Part shown: positions 35,251 through 44,350 of the stretch, piece after piece
How the letters are laid out: each line of letters starts with the position of its first letter
Position numbering within the stretch: the stretch's first letter is position 1
From: JBQDBK01 sp052090825
GTDB lineage: Bacteria > Bacillota > Clostridia > Tissierellales > Peptoniphilaceae
Length of the DNA stretch: 64,000 nucleotides
Direction of reading: 5' to 3'
NCBI GenBank assembly: GCA_052090825.1
Contig: JBQDBK010000004.1
Coordinates: 79,830 to 143,829, forward strand
The notes under the pieces: model-generated
Databases searched by the model: none
Seen by the model: the letters and a program-made list of their open reading frames with translations, nothing else
Told to the model about the DNA's origin: nothing
Position numbers and translations under genes: made by a program

Positions 35251-35289
35251 TATACTTTATTTAAATATTAGATATTTAAATAAAGTATA
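35251..35289. promoter_or_regulatory. Inverted repeat between divergent DUF975 and ABC exporter genes
   Basis: Perfect 18-base arms (35251-35268 and 35272-35289) flank three bases. The repeat is centred in the 179-base divergent gap and has no T-run, so an operator is likelier than a terminator. Its DNA is entirely AT-rich apart from two C/G pairs. The regulator that would bind it is not obvious; the AraC-type protein two genes away is one candidate. Confidence 0.5.
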
Positions 35290-35380
35290 ATAAAGAGAAG
35301 TTATTTGTATATAATTAAGGGTAAATATATTTTCATGTAATAAATCATTTACAATCATAAGAAAAAGAAGGAATAATAAA

Positions 35381-37603
35381 ATGAAATTTTTAATAAAAAA
35401 ATTGACTAAATATTGGAAATTTATTATTTTAATAATTTTAATATTATTTGGGCAGGCTTTTGCTGAATTAAGTTTGCCAGATTATATGGCTAAAATAGTA
35501 AATGTAGGTATCCAACAATCTGGTATAGAAAGTAGTGTCCCATTTATAATTACTGGAAATACTTTTAATAAATTAAAGTTAGTTACAAATGATGAAGATT
35601 TTTCTAAGATAGACTCTATTTATAAAAAGGAAAATAATTTAAGAAATCTAGATAATCCTCTATATAAAAAAATAGAAGATAAAGAAAATACTTATTTTCT
35701 AACTAATTTAGAGAAAATTAAAGATAAAGACTTACAAAGAATTTTTGCAAAATCTCTATTGGTTATGAAGTATATTGAAGAAGGACAGCCTCAGGGAATG
35801 GAAAAAATAGGAACTAAAGTTGAAATAAATCTACCTAAAGGAGATGAAGCTTTTAGATTACTAGAAAAATTACCTGAATCTAAAAAATCTGAAATACTTT
35901 TAAAAATAGATAAGACTTTCAATAATTTGCCCGAAAGTATATCCTTACAAAGCTCTATGAGACTAGTGGCTGAAGAATATGAAAAACTTGGTATAGAGTT
36001 AAGTGGGATTCAAAATCAATATATTATGCAAACAGGTTTAAAGATGATTTTAATAGCCTTACTAGCTTTATTAGCATCTATAAGTGTGGGTTTTATAGCT
36101 TCTAGAGTTGCAGCTGATTTTGGTAGAAATTTAAGACAAGAATCATTTGAAAAAGTAATATCATTTTCAAATAGGGAGTTTGACAAATTTTCAACATCAT
36201 CTTTAATAACTAGAAGTAACAATGATATACAGCAGGTGCAAAATATGCTTGTAATAGCTCTTAGAATTATATTTTATGCTCCTATTTTAGGAATAGGTGG
36301 AATTTATAAAGCCTTAACTACCAATGTTAGTATGGCTTGGATAATAGCCTTAGCAGTAGTATTAATTGTTGGAGTTGTTGCTACAATATTCTCTTTTGCT
36401 ATTCCTTTATTTAAAAAAGTTCAAAAATTAATAGATAATCTTCAATTAATAACTAGAGAAATATTAAATGGACTTTTAGTAATAAGAGCTTTTGTAACAG
36501 AAAATCATGAAGAAAAAAGATTTAGCAAGGCAAATAGAGTTTTAACTGATACAAATCAAAGAATTGCAAACATAATGGCTTCTATGGATCCATTTATAAT
36601 GGTTTTAATGAATAGTACAAGCTTATTGATAGTTTGGATAGGTGCCCATGAAATAAATCAGGGTTTAATTCAAGTAGGAGATATGATGGCCTTTATGCAA
36701 TACTCCATGCAGATAATAATGTCATTTTTAATGATAACTATGGTTTCTATAATGCTACCTAGGGCCTTAGTTTCTTTAAACAGAGTTGCTGAAGTAGTTA
36801 ATGAAGAGATTGAAATAAAAAATAAAGAAAACCCTATAAAATTAAAAGAAAAAATTAATGGAAATATAGAATTTAAAAATGTATATTTTAAATATGATAA
36901 TGCTCCAGAAAATGCTCTTAAAAATATAAATTTAAAAATAAATAAAGGTGAAATAACAGCCTTTATAGGCTCCACTGGTTCTGGTAAAAGTGCCTTAATA
37001 AATTTGATACCTAGATTTTATGATGTTACACAGGGTCAAGTTTTAATTGATGGAATAGATGTTAGAGATATAGATATTAAGGATTTAAGAGATAAAATAG
37101 GATTCGTTCCGCAAAAGACAAATCTTTTTACAGGTACAGTAGAATCAAATATTAGAATTGGGAAAAATGAGAATATAGATGAAAAAAGAGTAGAAAAGGC
37201 TATTAATATGTCCCAGTCTAAAGAATTTGTTTCGAAATTTAAGGAAGGTTTGAATCATAGGATATCTCAAAGTGGATCGAATGTATCAGGTGGTCAAAAA
37301 CAAAGACTTTCAATAGCAAGAGCTATAGCATCAAAACCAGAAATATATATATTTGATGATAGTTTTTCAGCCTTAGATTTTAGAACGGACTATAATTTAA
37401 GAAAAGCTTTAAATGAAGAATCTAAGAACTCAACTATGATAATAGTTGCACAAAGAATAGGTACAATTATAAATGCTGATAATATAGTTGTACTTGAAGA
37501 TGGAGAAATTGTTGGTCAAGGAAAACATTCTGAATTAATAAAAAATTGTAATGTATACAAGCAAATAGCATCCTCACAATTAAAAAAGGAGGATATGGAA
37601 TGA
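35381..37603 (+). CDS. ABC exporter half-transporter, subunit with degenerate nucleotide site
   Basis: The 740-residue protein combines six membrane helices with a C-terminal ATPase. After the first helix (FAELSLPDYMAKIVNVGIQQ, about 27-46) comes an extracellular insert of about 170 residues, longer than in usual ABC exporters. The ATPase has Walker A GSTGSGKS (about 532-539), a canonical signature VSGGQKQRLS and Walker B IYIFDDSFSALD, with Asp instead of the catalytic Glu. It therefore forms the degenerate site of a heterodimer with the next gene, which it overlaps by 4 bases. The substrate is unknown; relatives export drugs, peptides or lipids. Confidence 0.9.
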   Translation: MKFLIKKLTKYWKFIILIILILFGQAFAELSLPDYMAKIVNVGIQQSGIESSVPFIITGNTFNKLKLVTNDEDFSKIDSIYKKENNLRNLDNPLYKKIEDKENTYFLTNLEKIKDKDLQRIFAKSLLVMKYIEEGQPQGMEKIGTKVEINLPKGDEAFRLLEKLPESKKSEILLKIDKTFNNLPESISLQSSMRLVAEEYEKLGIELSGIQNQYIMQTGLKMILIALLALLASISVGFIASRVAADFGRNLRQESFEKVISFSNREFDKFSTSSLITRSNNDIQQVQNMLVIALRIIFYAPILGIGGIYKALTTNVSMAWIIALAVVLIVGVVATIFSFAIPLFKKVQKLIDNLQLITREILNGLLVIRAFVTENHEEKRFSKANRVLTDTNQRIANIMASMDPFIMVLMNSTSLLIVWIGAHEINQGLIQVGDMMAFMQYSMQIIMSFLMITMVSIMLPRALVSLNRVAEVVNEEIEIKNKENPIKLKEKINGNIEFKNVYFKYDNAPENALKNINLKINKGEITAFIGSTGSGKSALINLIPRFYDVTQGQVLIDGIDVRDIDIKDLRDKIGFVPQKTNLFTGTVESNIRIGKNENIDEKRVEKAINMSQSKEFVSKFKEGLNHRISQSGSNVSGGQKQRLSIARAIASKPEIYIFDDSFSALDFRTDYNLRKALNEESKNSTMIIVAQRIGTIINADNIVVLEDGEIVGQGKHSELIKNCNVYKQIASSQLKKEDME

Positions 37604-39447
37604 AGAAATCAAATATAGAAAATAAAAAAGAACTAAATCTAAAAAAAGAAAGAGAATTAAATAAAAAATTCGAAAAACCAAAAAACTTTAGAAAAAGTTT
37701 AAAAAAACTATTAAATTATTTAAAAGACTACAAGCTTAGTTTAATATTAATGATTATTTTTTCCTTGTTATCAGTTATATTTACTATCTATGGACCTAAG
37801 GTATTAGGAAGTGCAGTAAATAAAATATATGAAGGTTTAATAGGAAAAATAGGAGGAAATCCTAACGCTTTTGATTTTGAAGGAATAAAGAAAATTTTAT
37901 TGTTTATATTAGGACTTTATATAACCAGCTCAATATTTTCTTATATAAAAGGGATTTTAGTTGCTAGGGTTGCACAAAAAATATCTTTTAAGATGAGAAG
38001 AGAGTTAAGTTTAAAAATAAATAGACTACCTTTAAATTATTTTGATAAAAAGACTCATGGGGAAATTTTAAGTAGGGTTATAAATGATGTAGATAAGATA
38101 TCTACAACTTTAAATCAATCGGTAAGTCAGATAATATCAAGTTTAGTTACGATAATAGGTGTTTTGATTATGATGCTTTCAATAAGTTTTAAAATGACTT
38201 TAGCAGCATTATTAATAATTCCTATATCTGCTTTAATAGTTGGATTAATAGTTAAAAATTCTCAAAAATATTTTAAAGAAAATTCAAAAACAGTTGGATT
38301 AGTAAATTCTCACGTAGAAGAAGCTTTTGCAGGATATCAGATAATAAAAGCTTTTAATGGAGAAAAACAGACAAGAGAAGAGTTTTCACAAATTAATGAT
38401 AAATTATATGACTCATCTTGGAAATCACAATTTGTATCTTCAATGATGATGCCTATGATAAATTTTATAGGTAATTTAGGTTATGTATTTGTATCAATTT
38501 TAGGTGGATACTTAGCAATAAGAAAGGATATTCAAGTTGGAGATATAGTTTCTTTTATTCAATATATAAGATCTTTTACTAGACCTATGTCTCAAGTTGC
38601 TCAAATGAGTTCTGTACTGCAAAGTACTTTAGCTTCAGCAGAAAGAGTTTTTGAAGTTTTAGATGAAGAAGAGTTAGAACAAGAAGAAAATAAAATTTTA
38701 AAAGAAGAAGATGTAAAGGGTAGAGTAACTTTTAAAAATGTAAATTTTGGATATAAAGAAAATGAAACTATAATAGAAGACTTTTCTTGTGATATTAAAC
38801 CTGGAATGAAAATCGCAATAGTAGGACCAACAGGAGCAGGAAAAACTACTCTAATAAAGCTTTTATTGAGGTTTTATGAATTAAATAGCGGTTCAATAAA
38901 AATTGACGGAGTAGATATAAGAGAGTATACAAGGGATTCCCTAAGAGGAATATTTGGTATGGTACTTCAAGATACTTGGTTATTTAATGGAAGTATTAAA
39001 GATAATATTAAATATGGAGATTTAAATAAAACAGATGAAGAAGTTATAGAAGCTTCAAAAGCTGCCCATGCTCATCATTTCATAATGACTCAACCTAATG
39101 GTTATGAATTAAATATAAATGAGCAAGGAAATAATATTTCTCAAGGACAAAAGCAGCTAATAACAATTGCAAGAGCTATCTTGTCTGACCCTAAAATACT
39201 AATATTAGACGAGGCTACAAGTTCAGTAGATACAAGGACTGAAAGTCTAATACAAAAAGGTATGGAAAAATTATCAGAGGGTAAGACATCATTTATAATA
39301 GCTCATAGACTTTCCACAATAGTAGATGCAGATTTAATCCTTGTATTAAATGAAGGTAACATTGTAGAACAAGGTAACCATGAAGAATTATTAGAAAAAG
39401 ATGGATTTTATGCAGACTTGTATAAATCTCAATTTGAAGTAGTATAA
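37600..39447 (+). CDS. ABC exporter half-transporter, catalytic subunit
   Basis: The 615-residue protein has a charged N-terminus, six membrane helices and an ATPase with Walker A GPTGAGKTT (about 411-419), Walker B ILILDEATSSVDTRT with the catalytic Glu, and the H-loop IIAHRLSTIVDAD. Its own signature reads ISQGQKQL instead of LSGGQ. Combined with the Asp in the partner's Walker B, this gives one active and one inactive site, as in the TM287/288-type heterodimers. It shares four bases with the first subunit and is followed by a lipoprotein gene. Confidence 0.92.
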   Translation: MKKSNIENKKELNLKKERELNKKFEKPKNFRKSLKKLLNYLKDYKLSLILMIIFSLLSVIFTIYGPKVLGSAVNKIYEGLIGKIGGNPNAFDFEGIKKILLFILGLYITSSIFSYIKGILVARVAQKISFKMRRELSLKINRLPLNYFDKKTHGEILSRVINDVDKISTTLNQSVSQIISSLVTIIGVLIMMLSISFKMTLAALLIIPISALIVGLIVKNSQKYFKENSKTVGLVNSHVEEAFAGYQIIKAFNGEKQTREEFSQINDKLYDSSWKSQFVSSMMMPMINFIGNLGYVFVSILGGYLAIRKDIQVGDIVSFIQYIRSFTRPMSQVAQMSSVLQSTLASAERVFEVLDEEELEQEENKILKEEDVKGRVTFKNVNFGYKENETIIEDFSCDIKPGMKIAIVGPTGAGKTTLIKLLLRFYELNSGSIKIDGVDIREYTRDSLRGIFGMVLQDTWLFNGSIKDNIKYGDLNKTDEEVIEASKAAHAHHFIMTQPNGYELNINEQGNNISQGQKQLITIARAILSDPKILILDEATSSVDTRTESLIQKGMEKLSEGKTSFIIAHRLSTIVDADLILVLNEGNIVEQGNHEELLEKDGFYADLYKSQFEVV

Positions 39448-39464
39448 GACTTAGGAGGGGAAAT

Positions 39465-39923
39465 ATGAGAAAATATAAATTAATTGTTTTGCCAATTTTA
39501 ATAGTAACTTTTTTAGTAGCTTGCAATAAAAAAAATGAACTTAGAGAAGTTTCCTTGGGAGATAAAAATAAAATTAGCTTTACTGATTTTTATCTAGGAA
39601 AATATAGTGAAAAAGATGAAAAAACTATTCCTATAAAAGTAAGTAGGGAAGATGAAGAAAAAATTTTAGACCTACTTAGTAAATTAAAAAAGACAAATTC
39701 ATTTGGTTTAGAATCTGCTGTAGATAATGACACTCTTATTTTAAGTTTAAAAAATAAGGATAAGGAAGTCTTAGAAATACGAATGATAGAAAATAAACCC
39801 TATAGGGAAGATAATAAATTTTATTATTCAGTTTATTTAGGTGAAAATAAAGTAGAAACTTATACAAGCCCTGGAGAAGAGAATATAAAACTTCAAATAG
39901 AAAAAATAGTAAATAAAAAATAG
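39465..39923 (+). CDS. Hypothetical lipoprotein downstream of the ABC exporter
   Basis: The 152-residue product has a typical lipoprotein signal: basic start, hydrophobic core and the lipobox LVAC at residues 17-20, so it should be lipid-anchored outside the cell. The mature part is charged, with no recognised domain. It starts 17 bases after the exporter with a GGAGGGG site and is probably co-expressed with it, perhaps as an accessory or immunity-type protein (inference). Confidence 0.75.
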   Translation: MRKYKLIVLPILIVTFLVACNKKNELREVSLGDKNKISFTDFYLGKYSEKDEKTIPIKVSREDEEKILDLLSKLKKTNSFGLESAVDNDTLILSLKNKDKEVLEIRMIENKPYREDNKFYYSVYLGENKVETYTSPGEENIKLQIEKIVNKK

Positions 39924-39934
39924 AAGTATAGAAT

Positions 39935-39985
39935 AAAAATAGACAGGTTAGAAGAGATAAAATTCTTTTAAATTTGTCTATTTTT
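39935..39985. terminator. Bidirectional terminator between lipoprotein and chromate-transporter genes
   Basis: Eleven-base arms AAAAATAGACA (39935-39945) and its complement (39975-39985) enclose a 29-base loop, with A- and T-runs at the ends. It reaches the stop codon of the convergent chromate transporter gene. Confidence 0.6.
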
Positions 39986-40541
39986 AAATTAAGTAAATAT
40001 TAAATATTATTCCAAGAATAGCACCAATTGAGACTAATTTAAAAATACTGAGCTTCTTTAAATACATAATAAAACCGACAATAAAACATATACCAGCTGT
40101 AATATTAATATTTGAAAAACCATTTGGGAAAACACTAGTTTCAATTAATTTTAAGGCAGTAATAAAAATTAGGGATACAATTCCAGCTTTAATTCCATTT
40201 AAAGCCCAGTCTAAAAATTTAAACTTTTTATTCTTTTTAAATAAAAAATAACCTAAGGTAAGCATTAAAATCAATTGAGGAGTTACAAAACCTGCAGTTG
40301 CAAAAATAGCTCCAGGTAAACCCATAACCTTTTGACCAACAAAAGAAGCAGCATTTATAGCAATTGGGCCAGGCGTCATTTGAGAAATAGAAATTAAATC
40401 TGTAAACTCTATCATACTAATCCATTGATAATCATTAACTATATATTTTTCTATAAGAGGTAAGGAAGCATATCCTCCACCAAAGGCAAATACACCCATT
40501 TTAAAAAAGATAGCATAAAGCTGAAATAACTTAAGAATCAC
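39984..40541 (-). CDS. Chromate transporter family, half-size subunit
   Basis: The 185-residue membrane protein is one CHR domain: FKMGVFAFGGGYASLPLIEK near residues 13-32 and ISQMTPGPIAINAASFVGQK near 52-71, both diagnostic. Full ChrA proteins carry two such domains; here the domains are encoded by two adjacent genes. The start is GTG at 40541 after GGAGG and overlaps the upstream gene by 11 bases. Short-chain CHR pairs work as heterodimers in chromate efflux, though the natural substrate in an anaerobe may be another anion. Confidence 0.88.
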   Translation of the reverse strand: MILKLFQLYAIFFKMGVFAFGGGYASLPLIEKYIVNDYQWISMIEFTDLISISQMTPGPIAINAASFVGQKVMGLPGAIFATAGFVTPQLILMLTLGYFLFKKNKKFKFLDWALNGIKAGIVSLIFITALKLIETSVFPNGFSNINITAGICFIVGFIMYLKKLSIFKLVSIGAILGIIFNIYLI

Positions 40542-41112
40542 TCTTATTCCTCCTATTTGAAAGATAAAAAACTATAATGCCTAAAAAACCACAAAGTAGG
40601 ATTAAATAAGCAGTATTAATCTTTAAAAAATATCCAAGATAAAAAATTAAAATTATTAAAGCAATTGTAAAAATAGGATATTTTTTATAGGAATTTTTAG
40701 CCATATTAAAAACAGTTAAAAGTAAAACAGCAGAAATAATCCCACTAATCCCATTAAGAGCTGAATTTATATAAAAATTATCCCTAAACTGATTATAAAA
40801 ATTAGCAATTATTGAAAGAATAATAAGACAGGGACTAGCAGATGCAACTAAGGCTACAAGAGCACCAATAAAACCCCTAAGTTTGTAACCAGTTAAAATT
40901 GAAGCAGAAATTGCCATTGCCCCTGGACCACTTTGAGCAATTGCAACAATATCCATCATATCATCTTCAGGTATTAATTTTTTTTCATTAACATATATAT
41001 CACTTATAACAGGAACAATAGTATAGCCACCACCAAAAGTAATAGCATTTATTTTAAAAAAAGTTATAAAAATATTTATTAAACTAAGATTTTTTGATTT
41101 ATTATTTTCCAT
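40531..41112 (-). CDS. Chromate transporter family, half-size subunit
   Basis: I place the start at ATG 41112, preceded by AGGTGA, giving 193 residues; a longer frame to 41151 has no ribosome site. The domain carries FKINAITFGGGYTIVPVISD near residues 18-37 and IAQSGPGAMAISASILTGYK near 58-77. It is the first of the two CHR half genes and probably forms one transporter with the next. Both are on the minus strand, opposite to most of this replichore. Confidence 0.88.
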   Translation of the reverse strand: MENNKSKNLSLINIFITFFKINAITFGGGYTIVPVISDIYVNEKKLIPEDDMMDIVAIAQSGPGAMAISASILTGYKLRGFIGALVALVASASPCLIILSIIANFYNQFRDNFYINSALNGISGIISAVLLLTVFNMAKNSYKKYPIFTIALIILIFYLGYFLKINTAYLILLCGFLGIIVFYLSNRRNKSDS

Positions 41113-41203
41113 AAAATCACCTAAAAATATTATAACATAACATATTAGCATACCACTTTAAAAAAAAGTAAAACTATGCAATAATTAGTTAAAGGAGGAT
41201 GTT

Positions 41204-41986
41204 ATGGAAAAAATAGGTATAATAGGAGCAGGAAACATGGGTGGTGCAATAGCAAAAGCCCTAATAGCAAACAATAAACAGATAATAATATCAAACAAAT
41301 CTTCTCAAAAATTAGAAAAATATAAAAATATAGAAAACGTTGAAATTACGAATTCAAATATAGATGTAGTAAAAAATTCAAAATATATAATATTAGCAGT
41401 GAAACCAAACATATACCAAATTGTAGCCAAAGAAATAAACAAATATTTAGATGATAGTAAGGTTTTAATATCAATAGCAGCAGGATTTACTATAGACAAA
41501 TTAAACAAGTTATTTGTAGATAAAAAAATACTTATGACCATGCCAAATACACCAGCTATGGTAAATGAAGCTATGACAGCAATTTGTCCTAACGAGAAAG
41601 TAACTAAAGATGAGACTAAAAAAGTAGTAGAATTGTTTAACTTATTTGGTAAAGCTACTATCTTAGATGAAGGTCAATTTTCTGCTTTTGCAGCAGCCTG
41701 TGGTTCACTTCCAGCTTTTGTCTATATGTTTATAGAAGCAGCTGCAGATGGAGCAGTTTTAAATGGGATGAAAAGAGCAGATAGTTATGAATTTATAGCC
41801 CAAACAGTTTTAGGTTCAGCCAAAATGGTCCTAGACAGTAAAAATCATCCTGCTTATTTAAAAGATATGGTAACTTCCCCTGGTGGAACAACTATAGAAG
41901 GGGTAAAGATATTAGAAGATGAAGGATTTAGGTCTGCAATTATTGGCGCCATAAATGCAGCCGTAGAAAAACATAGGAATATGTAA
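41204..41986 (+). CDS. proC: Pyrroline-5-carboxylate reductase
   Basis: The 260-residue protein has the N-terminal NAD(P)-binding IGIIGAGNMGGAIAKALI (about 3-20) and the C-terminal ProC signature MVTSPGGTTIEGVKILEDEG (about 223-242). It makes proline from pyrroline-5-carboxylate in the cytosol. An AAAGGAGG site precedes the ATG. It leads a run of co-directional genes (DJ-1, P1 peptidase, ECF component, CoaX-like) with short gaps, so it may share their transcript. Confidence 0.96.
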   Translation: MEKIGIIGAGNMGGAIAKALIANNKQIIISNKSSQKLEKYKNIENVEITNSNIDVVKNSKYIILAVKPNIYQIVAKEINKYLDDSKVLISIAAGFTIDKLNKLFVDKKILMTMPNTPAMVNEAMTAICPNEKVTKDETKKVVELFNLFGKATILDEGQFSAFAAACGSLPAFVYMFIEAAADGAVLNGMKRADSYEFIAQTVLGSAKMVLDSKNHPAYLKDMVTSPGGTTIEGVKILEDEGFRSAIIGAINAAVEKHRNM

Positions 41987-41998
41987 GGAGGAAATAAT

Positions 41999-42583
41999 AT
42001 GAAAGATTTACTTATTTTTTTAGCAGATGGATTTGAAGACATAGAGGCATTAACAGTTTGTGATTACTTAAGACGTGCAGATCTTGAAGTGGACCTTGTG
42101 AGTATAAGTGGAAAAGAAAAAGTTAAGTCTGCTCATAATGTGACAATATTAGCTGATAAGACTTTTAATGAGATAAAGATAGAAGATTATAGAGCCTTAT
42201 ATATACCAGGTGGTTTACCAGGGGCTACAAATCTTGCTAGTAATAATAAGGTTTTAGAACTTGTAAAAATGTACAAAGAAGAAAATAAGACTATAGCTGC
42301 AATTTGTGCTGGACCTATTGTTTTAGATAAGGCTGGACTTTTAGAAGAAGACTCTTTTACTTGCTATCCAGGATATGAAAAAAACTTAAAAATTCAGAGT
42401 AGAAAAAATGAACCACTAGTGTATAATAATAATATTATAACTTCAATGGGACCTTCATTTGCCCAAGTACTAGCCTTTGAGCTTATAAAAGTTTTAAAAG
42501 ATGAAAATACTTCTAATGATATTAAAAAAGATACCCTATTTACAAATCTTGTAGATTTTATAAAAGAGGATAAAGTTAAATGA
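41999..42583 (+). CDS. DJ-1/PfpI-family protein
   Basis: This 194-residue protein has the DJ-1 features: FLADGFEDIEALTVCDYLRR near 6-25 with the conserved Glu, and IAAICAGPIVLDKAGLL near 97-113 with the nucleophilic Cys in the elbow ICAGP. The overall match is to the YajL/ThiJ-like group, which includes protein repair, glyoxalase and chaperone-like activities. It follows proC by 12 bases and overlaps the P1 peptidase start by 4 bases. The precise activity is open. Confidence 0.9.
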   Translation: MKDLLIFLADGFEDIEALTVCDYLRRADLEVDLVSISGKEKVKSAHNVTILADKTFNEIKIEDYRALYIPGGLPGATNLASNNKVLELVKMYKEENKTIAAICAGPIVLDKAGLLEEDSFTCYPGYEKNLKIQSRKNEPLVYNNNIITSMGPSFAQVLAFELIKVLKDENTSNDIKKDTLFTNLVDFIKEDKVK

Positions 42584-43551
42584 TGTATGAAGGTTTTTTA
42601 ACTGATGTAGATGGAATAAAATTAGGACATGCCCAAGATGAAAAAGCCTTAACTGGAGTGAGTCTTGCAATATGTCAAGAAGGGGCAGTATGTGGAGTAG
42701 ACGTTAGAGGATCAGCTCCAGGAACAAGAGAAACTGACCTATTGAAGGCAGAAAATCTTGTAGAAAAAGTTCATGCAGTAAGCTTAAGTGGAGGATCAGC
42801 CTACGGGCTTGATGCTTCTTCTGGAATAATGAACTATCTTGAAGAAAATAATATAGGAATGGATGTTACAGTTTGTAAGGTTCCCATAGTAGTGGGTGCT
42901 GTAATATTTGATTTAGCAGTTGGAAATCCTTTAGTTAGACCAGATAAAGATATGGGTTATAAGGCAGCTTTAAATGCAAAATATGATGACAAATCGCAAG
43001 GATGCCTTGGTGCAGGTATGGGAGCAAGTGTTGGAAAAATTTTAGGAAATGATTTTTCAGTAAAATCTGGAATTGGTCAAGCATCAATTAAAGTAGGAAA
43101 TCTTGTAGTATCAGCTATAACAGTATTAAACGCTTTTGGTGATATATATGACTATGAAAAAGGAATAAAAATAGCAGGACCTTATGATAGAAAAAAGAAA
43201 AAATTTCTAGATACTTTGGAAATATATCAAGAAAAAGCAAGTGATTATAATGCTTTTAATAGAGCAACAAATACAACAATTTCTCTAGTTGCAACAAATG
43301 CGAAATTGACAAAAGCAAATTGCAACAAGGTATCTCAAATGGCACACGATGGATATGCTAGAAGCATTAATCCAGTACACACCATGTTTGATGGGGATAC
43401 TATATTTACTATGGCAACAGGAGAAGTTGAAGCAGATATATCCATGGTTGGTTCACTGGCAGCCAAGGTAATATCAAGAGCAATAGCAAACGGAGTCTAT
43501 AGCTCAAAATCATTAGGTGGGCTAATATCCTATGGAGAAATAAATTCATAG
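42580..43551 (+). CDS. P1-family N-terminal nucleophile aminopeptidase (DmpA-like)
   Basis: The 323-residue protein belongs to the DmpA/BapA family, which self-cleaves to expose a catalytic Ser or Thr. Diagnostic motifs are GVDVRGSAPGTRETDLL (about 38-54), HAVSLSGGSAYGLDA (about 64-78) and the cleavage region ATNTTISLVATNAKLTKANC near 228-247, where a Thr of NTT is the likely nucleophile. Members remove N-terminal residues, including beta-alanine or D-residues, from small peptides. It overlaps the DJ-1 gene and lies 58 bases before a PanT-like ECF component, which raises the possibility of a link to beta-alanine or pantothenate compounds (inference). Confidence 0.9.
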   Translation: MMYEGFLTDVDGIKLGHAQDEKALTGVSLAICQEGAVCGVDVRGSAPGTRETDLLKAENLVEKVHAVSLSGGSAYGLDASSGIMNYLEENNIGMDVTVCKVPIVVGAVIFDLAVGNPLVRPDKDMGYKAALNAKYDDKSQGCLGAGMGASVGKILGNDFSVKSGIGQASIKVGNLVVSAITVLNAFGDIYDYEKGIKIAGPYDRKKKKFLDTLEIYQEKASDYNAFNRATNTTISLVATNAKLTKANCNKVSQMAHDGYARSINPVHTMFDGDTIFTMATGEVEADISMVGSLAAKVISRAIANGVYSSKSLGGLISYGEINS

Positions 43552-43609
43552 ATTTTAGTAAATAAATTTATTGAAGGGTATCTTAAAGAACCCTATCAGG
43601 AGGTAAAAA

Positions 43610-44350
43610 ATGAGAAATTCAAAGAACAGAAAGTTAGTAATAGCATCTATGCTAGGAGCAATAACCATAGCTTTAGGGTTGACTCCTTTGGGTTTTATAC
43701 CACTGGGACTTATTAATGCAACAACTATGCATATACCAGTAATAGTTGCAGGTATATTAGAAGGGCCAATAGTAGGTATGGCAGTTGGATTAATATTTGG
43801 CTTATCAAGTATATTTAATGCTATAACTAGACCTACACCAGTTTCAGTAGTTTTTTTAAATCCACTTATTTCAGTTCTACCTAGAATACTAATAGGCTTG
43901 GTTTCATACTATGTATATAATTCAATTAGATTAGTAGGAAAAGATAAGTCTAAAAAAATCTCTATAGGTTTGTGGGTAGTAATTATATCAATGTTATTAT
44001 ATTTACTTTATAAAAATATAGTTACTGATGCCAAAACTTTAACAATAGTCTTAAGTGTAATATTACTTATAGTAGCTATTGGAATGTTATTTTTAACTAA
44101 AAATTACAAGGGTGATTTATCGGTTATGTGTGGAGCACTTATGGGCTCTATGACCAATACCATATTAGTTTTAGGCGGAATTTATATAATTTATGCTCAA
44201 AAATATATGGATATTATAGGTAGACCAGTAGCAGAGGCAAAAACAGCTATACTAGGTCTTATAATAACATCGGGTGTTCCAGAAGCCATTATAAGCGTTG
44301 TAATAACAACATCAGTAGTAAGAGCTATGACTCTAAGTAGAGGTAAATAA
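43610..44350 (+). CDS. ECF transporter S component, probably for pantothenate (PanT-like)
   Basis: The 246-residue membrane protein has about six helices and the features of ECF substrate-binding (S) subunits, such as LVIASMLGAITIALGLTPLG near 9-28 and the NATTMHIPVIVAGILEGPIV segment near 36-55. The neighbouring gene, which overlaps its stop by one base, is a CoaX-like pantothenate kinase homologue; this pairing is typical of PanT. A longer cytoplasmic-to-membrane segment in the middle (about 115-165) is unusual. It would need the shared EcfA1A2T module from elsewhere in the genome. Confidence 0.82.
   Translation: MRNSKNRKLVIASMLGAITIALGLTPLGFIPLGLINATTMHIPVIVAGILEGPIVGMAVGLIFGLSSIFNAITRPTPVSVVFLNPLISVLPRILIGLVSYYVYNSIRLVGKDKSKKISIGLWVVIISMLLYLLYKNIVTDAKTLTIVLSVILLIVAIGMLFLTKNYKGDLSVMCGALMGSMTNTILVLGGIYIIYAQKYMDIIGRPVAEAKTAILGLIITSGVPEAIISVVITTSVVRAMTLSRGK

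Noticed and set aside
37600..39447. ISQGQ signature as a sign of a dead ABC ATPase
   Set aside because: In heterodimeric exporters one altered signature is normal and matches the Asp in the partner's Walker B.
43552..43609. Riboswitch before the PanT-like gene
   Set aside because: The 58-base gap allows only a weak short hairpin and has no known riboswitch motif.
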